A stretch of 64,000 nucleotides of DNA from contig CAVVGO010000001.1 in the NCBI GenBank assembly GCA_963747835.1, positions 62,001-126,000 on the forward strand. The letters run 5' to 3'. Shown here one piece after another: positions 27,609 to 35,206 of this stretch. The position numbers were made by a program, and so were the translations under genes. Under the pieces are notes generated by a model, which did not search any database, was not told the DNA's origin, and saw nothing but the letters and a program-made list of their open reading frames with translations. This stretch comes from JAJPKK01 sp963747835 (GTDB taxonomy: Bacteria; Pseudomonadota; Alphaproteobacteria; Rhizobiales; Xanthobacteraceae). Within the stretch, counting starts at the first letter, position 1; the number at the start of each line of letters is the position of its first letter.

Positions 27609-28842
27609 AAACCTTCCGCTTCATCGCCAGTCTCGGCGCCCTCATCCTTGGTCTTGCAGCGCCGCTCTTTGGCTTTGCGACGTCCGCCCTCGCGCATACG
27701 CGCAGCGAGACGTTCTCGTCCTGGCAGATCACGGGCGCGACGGTGCATCTGCAATTCCTGGTGCCGGACCTCGAGTTCGAAGCGTATCACCAAGACCGGC
27801 GACATGCCTCCGGTCGAAGAACTTGGCCGCTACATCGGGGATCGTGTGGGCGCGACCGCGGGCGATCAGCCCTTGCGCCATGACCGAAGGGCCGCGGCCG
27901 ATTTCATCGGTGGCCGGGTTCCGGCGTTACGAGTTCGCGTTTGAATGTCCGGACGCCGCGAACATCAGGGTGCACTCCTCCGCCTGGTTCGAGCTCGTCG
28001 AAAGCCACACGAATTTCGCCCAGATCCAGGATGACAAGGGCAATTTCGTCGAGCAGCTCCTTACCAAGGACCGCCAGACCCTGCAGGTGACCAGCGAGTC
28101 CGATGTCAGTCCGCTGCAATATGCCGGCTTCCTGGATTTCGTGCGGATGGGGGTCATGCACATCTTCACCGGCATCGACCACATGTCGTTCATGCTGGGC
28201 CTGGTGCTGATCTCGCGCCGCCTGCGCGACCTCCTGTTCGTGGTCACCGGCTTCACGCTCGGCCACAGCCTGACGCTCGCGCTCGCCGTCACCGGCGTAT
28301 TGCGGCCGGAAGCCCAATATATCGACAGCCTCGTCGCCCTCACCATTGCGTTGATCGGCGCGGAAAACATCGGCGACAGCACGCGCCATCCGTTGCCGGT
28401 GGCGCTAGGCCTCGGCGGGCTTTTGTTCCTCATGGCCTTCGCCAAATATCTCGGCGCTCCGGTGACGCTGCCGATGCTGCTTCTGATCGGCGGCGGCATC
28501 TTCACCGGCAACTACCTGATGCTGACCGGCCAGTTGAACGATGCGGCGCGTGTGCGTCTCGTGGTGACGCTTGTGTTCGGCCTCATCCACGGCTTCGGCT
28601 TCGCGACCGACCTTCTCGATATGCGCCTCCCGACCGGCCGTCTCGCCGAGCTTCTGGTCGGCTTCAATGTCGGGGTCGAGATCGGGCAGGTAACGGTCGT
28701 GCTCGGCGCCATCTCGGTCGCCTACCTATTGGTAAAAGCGCGTCTCGGCATACCCCGACCGGTCTTCACCGACATCGCGGCCGCCTTTCTGGTGGGCGAA
28801 GGCCTGTGCTGGTTTTTGAGCCGAACCGTCATCGAAGGCTAG
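27605..28842 (+). CDS. HupE/UreJ-type membrane protein, interrupted by two frameshifts
   Basis: Three frames read one protein of about 410 residues. The first gives a signal peptide and ETFSSWQITGATVHLQFLV. Near 27780 it changes frame to KTGDMPPVEELGRYIGDRV, and near 27885 changes again to YEFAFECPDAANIRV. The C-terminal half has seven membrane helices with the HupE/UreJ signature MGVMHIFTGIDHMSFMLGL and FTLGHSLTLALAV. Members of this family (HupE, UreJ) are nickel permeases; the version with an extracytoplasmic N-terminal domain has no proven substrate. Both frame changes are plus one. ATGA links it to the parvulin gene. Confidence 0.75.
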
Positions 28843-28905
28843 CGCGCTATCGTATGAAGTCGAATGGGAAACATCCGTCTCGGGGGGTCTCCCGCAATAG
28901 CGGAC

Positions 28906-29241
28906 TCATTTGGTAAAATACGGCGTCAAAACGTAGGCGAAAAACACCATCGCACAGAGCGGCAGCAACCAGGTCAGTTGCGGCCACGGGATGCGTGCCA
29001 TTGCTTTCTCCGGAATAAGCGCTGCAATCACGGTGACGATAAGCGCCCCAAGCGCCGAACTGAGAACGAAGCCGTACCAGTACATGGCCGGTCCACCTTC
29101 AAGCCCCGGCATCACGCCCCACTGCCAAATTCCGAGCTTGGGCTGATAGGTCACAAGCGCCCAGTTGTAATAGAGCACAGGTGCATAAATCAGCGCGAAA
29201 GCGATGCCGAAAATCGGGAACAGGCGTGCAATTTTCATCAT
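28906..29241 (-). CDS. Small membrane protein of unknown family (111 aa)
   Basis: Three hydrophobic helices (FPIFGIAFALIYAPVLYY, YGFVLSSALGALIVTVIAAL, LTWLLPLCAMVFFAYVL). No motif is recognised. Met at 29241 and 29238 are both possible starts; either overlaps the stop of the upstream membrane protein gene at 29238, so the two are coupled. Function unknown. Its stop lies about 60 bp from the HupE-like gene on the opposite strand. Confidence 0.7.
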   Translation of the reverse strand: MMKIARLFPIFGIAFALIYAPVLYYNWALVTYQPKLGIWQWGVMPGLEGGPAMYWYGFVLSSALGALIVTVIAALIPEKAMARIPWPQLTWLLPLCAMVFFAYVLTPYFTK

Positions 29242-29708
29242 GATCCAAACCCTCGGATGTTGTTGATGATGTGGCCGGTCAGGAAGCCCCACCAGACAGC
29301 GAATGCAATCATGCAGGTCAGAATCGCCCGTGCCACGCGGTTGGCTTCGGATGCGCTATGCCAGAAATACCAATAGGCCGGCAGTAGAGCGAGCGATACG
29401 GCGAGGTAATGCTCTTTCAATTCGAACATTCCCTCCGGCTTGAAGTCCCGATATTCCTGCAGGACTGTCCGCACGTTCAACCGATAGGTCGGGTAGATAA
29501 TCGTACCGATCACGAACGTCACGAGAAAAAGAATGACCACCGCATTGGTATAGTTCATTCCGTTCACGCCCCTGACGGCGCTGACGAAGCCCGTTGTTTT
29601 CTTGGTGACCGGCCAAGCGACGCCCACGGCCTGATGCGTGATCGCGCCAAGCAGAAAGACCGCCAGTATCCCATGAATAATAAGGAGAATGGACCATCCG
29701 ATGAGCAT
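29238..29708 (-). CDS. Small membrane protein of unknown family (156 aa)
   Basis: Four membrane helices: GWSILLIIHGILAVFLLGA, NAVVILFLVTFVIGTIIYP, HYLAVSLALLPAYWYFW and ILTCMIAFAVWWGFLTG. One His in ITHQAVGVAW and one in WHSASEANR lie near helix ends and could bind haem, which would fit the neighbouring cytochrome genes, but this is inference. It overlaps the next minus-strand membrane protein gene, so the pair probably works together. No family is recognised. Confidence 0.7.
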   Translation of the reverse strand: MLIGWSILLIIHGILAVFLLGAITHQAVGVAWPVTKKTTGFVSAVRGVNGMNYTNAVVILFLVTFVIGTIIYPTYRLNVRTVLQEYRDFKPEGMFELKEHYLAVSLALLPAYWYFWHSASEANRVARAILTCMIAFAVWWGFLTGHIINNIRGFGS

Positions 29709-29875
29709 CTATTTCCTCCTCCAATTTTGGCCGCATCGTCGCTATCGGAACTGTCGAATGCAAACCACAAAAGTTGATTTTAGATAGATTCCAGTCTTCC
29801 AACGTTTGCTTCTCGTCTCTCGTCTCGGAAATACGGCGGCAACTTGCTTTAACCTTTGATCCGATGGTCGTCCCG

Positions 29876-30577
29876 CTAAAGCCCCAATGCGTGCCGCAAT
29901 TCCGACTTGGCCTCGCCGAATTCCCTCATGAAGGCCGCGTCCTGCATGAGCACCGCCGCAAGCGCAGTGGCGGCGAGGCGGCCGGCCTCGACGTCACTCG
30001 GAAAATGTACGCCGAGGATAACGCGGTCATCGCCGAATTCATGCCCGCGCGCGAACAACGCCGTGGCCTTTTCCGGCACCATCCCGGCGAGCATGATCGC
30101 GGTCAGATAGCCGACGGTCGAGGCGCCGCTTGGATAGGAACTGCCTGAGGGCCGATCCCCGACCGGATTGACCTCCGAGCTGGCGTCGAACGGACGCGGC
30201 CGGTTCCAGGCCTCCTTTCCGGCCGAGAACGCAACCACCGCGTCGCCGCGAATTTTGTCGAACAATGCCGCCACCGTTGGCAAACGTTCGGCATTGAAAT
30301 TCGAGCCCAAGACATCGGCAAAACCGAAGGTTCCCGCCGTGGCGTCGGCCAGCGCTCGCTGCGATTGGGCCTCGGTGCGCGTCTTCTGCACCGCAAGAAC
30401 ATCTGCGAGGTCGCGTTTCTGTTGCTCGGAATTCGGAGCGGGAGCCGGCGGCAAAAGCTTGGTGAGGTCGAATCGATCGGGAGTGACGAAGGTTGCTTCG
30501 GCCGCCGCAGTTGGGCCGGCCGTCGCAAGCAACAAAAGGACGACGAACGGTCTGAGCAACTCGCGCATTTCAGGCAT
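29876..30577 (-). CDS. Secreted PAP2-superfamily phosphatase with an altered active site
   Basis: 233 residues with a signal peptide (ends GPTAAAEA). The acid-phosphatase layout is evident: KEAWNRPRPFD matches the KxxxxxxRP motif, SSYPSGASTVGY stands where PSGH is expected, and DDRVILGVHFPSDVEAG matches SRxxxGxHxxSD. The second motif lacks its His (Ala instead) and the third has Asp in place of Ser, so phosphatase activity may be reduced or changed. It may be a periplasmic phosphatase for organic phosphate or a binding protein. It is divergent from the LysR gene. Confidence 0.8.
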   Translation of the reverse strand: MPEMRELLRPFVVLLLLATAGPTAAAEATFVTPDRFDLTKLLPPAPAPNSEQQKRDLADVLAVQKTRTEAQSQRALADATAGTFGFADVLGSNFNAERLPTVAALFDKIRGDAVVAFSAGKEAWNRPRPFDASSEVNPVGDRPSGSSYPSGASTVGYLTAIMLAGMVPEKATALFARGHEFGDDRVILGVHFPSDVEAGRLAATALAAVLMQDAAFMREFGEAKSELRHALGL

Positions 30578-30732
30578 TCCTTGGTGTACTGATCGCCGCC
30601 CGCAGACATCGACGGCCTGCCATAAGACGCCACGAGGCGCCGCAATCGCTTTGTCTGCCGGGAACTTGCGCGCTTGCCGATATAGGGGGTAATGCTATTT
30701 TGCTATAGGGTTATAGTCTCGGGGAATAGGCA

Positions 30733-31737
30733 ATGAAGCCGATGCAGACGGAGCTCATCGGGCACCGGCTCAAGTTGCAGCAGCTTAAGGTCGCGATGGC
30801 GGTGGCACAGTGGGGCAGCATGGCGAAGGCCGCCAAGCACCTTGCAATCTCGCAGCCGGTCGTATCGAAAGTGATAGCCAATCTCGAAGATATGCTTGGT
30901 GTACGCCTATTTGATCGAAGTCCCCAGGGCGTCGAGCCGACACTTTACGGGCGTGCGTTGCTCAAACGAAGCATCGCGATCTTCGACGATTTGAAAACCA
31001 GCGTGGACGAAATCAAGTTTCTAGCCGATCCCACGGCCGGCGAATTGCGTTTCGGCAGCACGGAACCGCTGCTAGCAGGAATTGGCGCCGCGGTCATTCA
31101 ACGGCTATCCCGAAAATATCCACGCATCAGCTTTCGCGCCGTTGAGGCGGATAGTGCGGCGCTGCTAAGCCGCGATCTGCCTGAGCGCCGCATCGAGTTC
31201 GCCATCGTTCCGCTGTTGAATCCTGCCGTCAGCGAAGAGCTGGAAACAACGATTCTTTTCCAGGACAAATTGCGCGTCGTGGTGGGCGCAAAAAGCGTGT
31301 GGGCTCGTCGGCGCAAGATCGCCTTGGCTGATTTGGTCGATGAGCCTTGGTGTGCGGCGCCGTCCGCGGTGGGATCGCTGGTCGCCGAGGCTTTCCTCGC
31401 GAGCGGCTTGAAGCCGCCACGGATAGCCGTGGCCGCCACCACGGCGCACCTGTTACTTCAATTGATCGAAAGTGGCCGCTTCGTGGGCCATTTCGGCGAC
31501 CGACTTCTGGATTTTCACGCCGATCGCTTTGCCGTCAAGAAGTTGCCTATTGAACTTCCCGTTCAGCCGTTTGCGATTGCGATCATTACGTTGAAAAACC
31601 GGATCATCAGCCCGGTGGCTCAACTTTTCATTGACTGCGCTTGCGAGGTTGCATCGCCTTTTGCGACGCTACGATCAGGGTCGGTGCCGAGGCGAACCGG
31701 AGCCGGAAACACCTCGGCGCGAAAGGTCGAGGCGTGA
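30733..31737 (+). CDS. LysR-family transcriptional regulator
   Basis: 334 residues. The N-terminal winged helix-turn-helix is clear: LQQLKVAMAVAQWGSMAKAAKHLAISQPVVSKVIANLE (residues about 16-53, quoted in parts: SMAKAAKHLAISQPVVS), then GVRLFDRSPQGVEPT. The rest is a periplasmic-binding-protein-like effector domain. It faces the Bug binding protein gene at a 20-bp gap and is divergent from the phosphatase gene, so either may be a target. The 155-bp promoter region contains AT-rich, G-tract sequence but no proven LysR box. Confidence 0.9.
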   Translation: MKPMQTELIGHRLKLQQLKVAMAVAQWGSMAKAAKHLAISQPVVSKVIANLEDMLGVRLFDRSPQGVEPTLYGRALLKRSIAIFDDLKTSVDEIKFLADPTAGELRFGSTEPLLAGIGAAVIQRLSRKYPRISFRAVEADSAALLSRDLPERRIEFAIVPLLNPAVSEELETTILFQDKLRVVVGAKSVWARRRKIALADLVDEPWCAAPSAVGSLVAEAFLASGLKPPRIAVAATTAHLLLQLIESGRFVGHFGDRLLDFHADRFAVKKLPIELPVQPFAIAIITLKNRIISPVAQLFIDCACEVASPFATLRSGSVPRRTGAGNTSARKVEA

Positions 31738-31757
31738 TTGGTGATGGAGTGTCCGGA

Positions 31758-32735
31758 TCAGTCCTGCTGAGCGCCGGAAAACTTCACCACCTGCGCCCAC
31801 TTCTCGGTTTCTGCTCCAACAAATGTACCGAACTCGCCGGGAGTGAAGAGCAATGGCGTGGTGCCGAGGCCGGCGAGCCGCGTCCTGATCTTGGAATCGA
31901 CGAGGCCCGCATTGATCTCGTTGTTGAGCGTCTCGATGATCTCGACAGGCGTATCCTTCGGCGCGCCGACGCCCCACCAGCTACCCGCCTCGAAGCCCGG
32001 CACGAAATCACCCATGGTCGGGATGTCTGGCAGTGCCTCCGCGCGCGTTGCCGTCGTCACTGCCAGTGCGCGAAGCGTCCCGTCCCTGATGTATTCGATC
32101 GATTGGGGTATCGTATCGAACATGACCTGGACCTGACCGCCAAGAAGGTCGATCAGTGCTGGCGCCCCGCCGCGGTATGGCACATGTACCATGTCGACCC
32201 CGGCCATCATCTTGAACAGCTCGCCGACCACATGAGGTGAACTGCCGTTGCCGCCGGACGCAAAGCTGAGCTTGCCCGGATTGGCCTTTGCATAGGCAAT
32301 GAACTCCGGAACCGTCTTGGCCGGAACCGAGGGATTAACCTCCATCACGTTCGCCACCCGCACCATGCCGGCTACCAATGCGATGTCGCGCTTGAGATCG
32401 AAATTCAGCTTTTTGTAAAGCGTTGTATTGATCGCGCTGGCCGCAAGCACGACGAGGAGGGTGTGGCCGTCCGGCGGCGAACGTACGACCGCTTCTGTTG
32501 CGATATTGGTGCCGGCACCCGGTCGGTTCTCGACGATGAATTGCTGACCGAGCCGGTCCGACAACCATCGCGCCATTAGGCGCGTTACAATGTCGACAGA
32601 GCCTCCAGGGGCAAGTCCGACGACAATTCGAACCGGCCGCATCGGATATGCTTGCGACAATGCGGAACGCGAGACGGCTGGCAAAGCGACCGCAGCCGCC
32701 GCCAAATGCAGTAACCGACGTCGTGAAGGTCTCAT
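31758..32735 (-). CDS. Tripartite tricarboxylate transporter substrate-binding protein (Bug family)
   Basis: 325 residues. An Arg-rich start (MRPSRRRLLHLAAAAVALP) may be a Tat or Sec signal. The Bug pattern is clear: YPMRPVRIVVGLAPGGSVDI, IVENRPGAGTNIATEAV, KLSFASGGNGSSPHVVGELF, HVPYRGGAPALIDLLGGQV and GVGAPKDTPVEIIETLN. It captures a carboxylate or other small acid in the periplasm. No TctA/TctB genes lie beside it; the tctBA pair is about 12 kb away at 44.5-46.8 kb. Bug genes often lie alone, so this may be an orphan. Confidence 0.93.
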   Translation of the reverse strand: MRPSRRRLLHLAAAAVALPAVSRSALSQAYPMRPVRIVVGLAPGGSVDIVTRLMARWLSDRLGQQFIVENRPGAGTNIATEAVVRSPPDGHTLLVVLAASAINTTLYKKLNFDLKRDIALVAGMVRVANVMEVNPSVPAKTVPEFIAYAKANPGKLSFASGGNGSSPHVVGELFKMMAGVDMVHVPYRGGAPALIDLLGGQVQVMFDTIPQSIEYIRDGTLRALAVTTATRAEALPDIPTMGDFVPGFEAGSWWGVGAPKDTPVEIIETLNNEINAGLVDSKIRTRLAGLGTTPLLFTPGEFGTFVGAETEKWAQVVKFSGAQQD

Positions 32736-32864
32736 CGGTTCGTTCTTTCACTCAGCATTGGTGGCCCGTCCGGCAGATACCCACCCCTTGAGTCCGCAAT
32801 GCCAGGCCCTCAGTCCGATCGCGAATTGCGTAGAGATCGCGAAGGTCGAGATGCTACATCCAAA

Positions 32865-33534
32865 TCAGCGGATATTGAAGCGCACCGGCACCACGAACGA
32901 CAGGTCAGTGTTTGCAATCCGGTCCGGTGGCCGCGGCATTGGTTGGGCGCGCGTCAGCATGGCAAGCGCCTCCTGGTCGAGCTCGGACGAGCCCGAACTT
33001 TGCACGAGACGGCTCGCCCGCACCCAACCGTCGCGGTCAATCGTGAAAGCGACCCGGGCCAAGCCCTGATCGCCGCGGGTGCGCGCCTCGACGGGGTAGC
33101 GCTTGAAGTGCTCGATATGGGCGACCAACTCGCTTTCCCAGCGGTGGACGACCGCAACCGACGGCGCGGCTGCCGGTGGCGCCGTCGCTTGCTTCGCCTC
33201 CTGCGGCGGCTCAGGCTTAGGTGGCTCCGGCAAGGCGACCTCTGCCTCCTGTTCGAGTGGCTTGGTCTCTTCCTTTGGAGGCGGCGTCGCTTCGCTCTCC
33301 TCCTCCTTGGGTCCCGGGGCTAAGTCCGTTGGCGGCGTTGCCGCTGTCACAAACGATTTGGGGAGTTCGATCGTCACGACCGGTGCATCGACGCCGAAAT
33401 CGGAATCCGAGGACAGGTTGACCAGAAGCGCCAACGCGGTGGCTGCGTGAGCCGCGAGCACCACGGCAAAACAGATGCTCCAGCGCTTGGAGTTCTTGGT
33501 GCGGCATCCCGAACGGTATGGCGAGCGTGCTCAT
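32865..33534 (-). CDS. tonB: TonB-type energy transducer, frameshifted near its start
   Basis: The main frame (from GTG 33464) has a membrane helix, a long Pro/Glu/Lys-rich spacer (about residues 40-100) and a TonB C-terminal domain (RYPVEARTRGDQGLARVAF, FVVPVRFNIR). It links inner-membrane ExbBD to outer-membrane receptors. A second frame begins with ATG at 33534, which overlaps the exbD stop in ATGA style and reads MSTLAIPFGMPHQEL; a base change near 33495 would join it to SICFAVVLAAHAATALA. I therefore place the start at 33534 with one frame error, because the overlap is typical of the exbBD-tonB operon. Confidence 0.85.
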
Positions 33535-33953
33535 TTCTGGTCCGATTCAAGCCCGACCAGGGCGACCTTGAGATAGCCGGCGGTGCGCAGCGCATTCATG
33601 GTTTCCATGAGATTGCCGTAGGCCACCGACTTATCGGCCCGCAGGAAGACTCGCTGGGTGCGGTCGCCCTTCGACAATGCGTCGAGCGACGATTGCAGCG
33701 CGCCGCGCGCTACCGGCGCATCGCCGAGCGCAAGCGACAGATCAGCCTTGACGGTCAGGAAGATGGGCTGGTCGGGACGCGGCTGCCGCATCACGTTCGA
33801 GGTCGGCAGATCCACCGCGACGTCCACCGTCGCGAGCGGCGCCGCGATCATGAAGATGATCAGAAGCACCAGAATGACGTCGATGAACGGCGTTACGTTG
33901 ATGTCGTGGACGACGTCGAGCGCGTCTTCGCCGTGATCGAGGCGGATGCTCAT
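33531..33953 (-). CDS. exbD: Biopolymer transport protein ExbD
   Basis: 140 residues: short cytoplasmic start, one membrane helix with the conserved Asp (NVTPFIDVILVLLIIFMI, residues about 19-36) and a periplasmic domain ending in KVALVGLESDQK. ExbD works with ExbB as the proton-driven stator of TonB. The start at 33953 overlaps the exbB stop by ATGA and its stop overlaps the tonB ATG by ATGA, so the three genes are translationally coupled. Confidence 0.93.
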   Translation of the reverse strand: MSIRLDHGEDALDVVHDINVTPFIDVILVLLIIFMIAAPLATVDVAVDLPTSNVMRQPRPDQPIFLTVKADLSLALGDAPVARGALQSSLDALSKGDRTQRVFLRADKSVAYGNLMETMNALRTAGYLKVALVGLESDQK

Positions 33954-34996
33954 CGCGCCGCTCCGCTCCCCGGCACGGCGGTCGGGAACCGCTTGTCCTC
34001 GGTAACCGGGGGCCGCTGGCTGAGGTCGCGGCTGATCAGCGTCATGATCTCGACGCTGGCGTCGGCGTAGAGCGCGCGATACTGCGCGATCGAGCGCGCG
34101 AAGGCATTGTAGATCACGACAGCCGGGATGGCGGCCCCCAGGCCGAACGCGGTGGCGAGCAGCGCTTCGGCGATCCCGGGCGCGACAACCGCGAGATTGG
34201 TGGTGTGCAGTTTCGAAATGCCGATGAAGCTGTTCATGATGCCCCACACGGTGCCGAACAGGCCGACAAACGGCGCCGTCGCCCCGATGGTGGCGAGGAT
34301 GCCGGTCGCCCGCAGCATCTTGCGGCCGACGCCGGCCTCGATGCGCTCGAAGCGGGCCGCGATGCGTTCCTTGATGCCGTCGGCATCACGCAGGTCCGGC
34401 GACCGGCGCAATTCGCTTTCCACCGCCTGGATCAGCAGGGCGACTTGCGGGCTCGCTGCACTTGCCGATTTCGCGACTTCGCCGAGCGTGCGTGCCGCAG
34501 CAAGTGCGCGTTGTGCGACCGCAAGGCTCCGCCGCGCAGCCACGAGTTCCAGCGTCTTGGCGAGCCAGATCGTCCAGGTCAGCACCGAGGCGAAGATCAG
34601 GCCGATCATCACCGCCTTCACCAGGATGTCCGCCGACATGAACATGCCAAACGCCGAGAGGTCGCGCGGCAGTTCCGCCGGTGCGACTTCGGAAGGCGGC
34701 GGTGCGGTCGCCGGTTCGGTTGGCGGGGCTACCGCGGTTGCGGGCGGCGCGGTCTGGGGTGGCTCTGCCGGTGCGGCGGGCATTGGCGGGGCCGGAGTTA
34801 CCGCCTGCGCCGGAGGGGTCGCCTGCTGCGGCACGGGCGCGGTGGCCTGGGGAGACGTGCCCGGTCTCGGCGTTTGGGCATGCGCAAGACCTGCGCCGGC
34901 CAGCACCGCAAAACACAACAATCCGCCGCCAATCATCGACAGCGGCGAGGGTCTCATACAGGATAGTCGGCAGTTACTGAACGGCATTGCGCACAC
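33950..34996 (-). CDS. exbB: TonB-system energiser ExbB with a Pro/Ala-rich periplasmic extension
   Basis: 348 residues. After a signal-like N-terminus there is a Pro/Ala/Gln-rich stretch (about 45-115), then the MotA/TolQ/ExbB body with three membrane helices (ILVKAVMIGLIFASVLTWTI, GILATIGATAPFVGLFGTVW, LLATAFGLGAAIPAVVIYN). It forms the ion channel with ExbD. Start may be 34957 (MRPSPL). Downstream genes are exbD and tonB; the receptor lies upstream on the same strand, so one proton-driven system is encoded here. Confidence 0.9.
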   Translation of the reverse strand: MCAMPFSNCRLSCMRPSPLSMIGGGLLCFAVLAGAGLAHAQTPRPGTSPQATAPVPQQATPPAQAVTPAPPMPAAPAEPPQTAPPATAVAPPTEPATAPPPSEVAPAELPRDLSAFGMFMSADILVKAVMIGLIFASVLTWTIWLAKTLELVAARRSLAVAQRALAAARTLGEVAKSASAASPQVALLIQAVESELRRSPDLRDADGIKERIAARFERIEAGVGRKMLRATGILATIGATAPFVGLFGTVWGIMNSFIGISKLHTTNLAVVAPGIAEALLATAFGLGAAIPAVVIYNAFARSIAQYRALYADASVEIMTLISRDLSQRPPVTEDKRFPTAVPGSGAAR

Positions 34997-35206
34997 CCTT
35001 TACGGCACGAAGTGTTAGCGTTCAATGCGACACCCGCGCGGCCAATTTAGATCATCTCCAGATTAGAATATCTCCAAACACCAAATCTTGGACTGACCGC
35101 AATGCAGTATGATCGGTGCCGGTAACGACTACATTGCTCAACACAGTTCCAGCTCGCCGCCCATGATATAAATCACAGCCACTTGTCCCAGCCGGCGGAG
35201 ACTCCC

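Noticed and set aside
30678..30715. G-tract TATAGGGGGTAATG in the LysR promoter as a fourth RcnR-type site
   Set aside because: Spacing and flanks differ from the three matching sites (five G and a shifted TA), and the LysR context gives no metal link.
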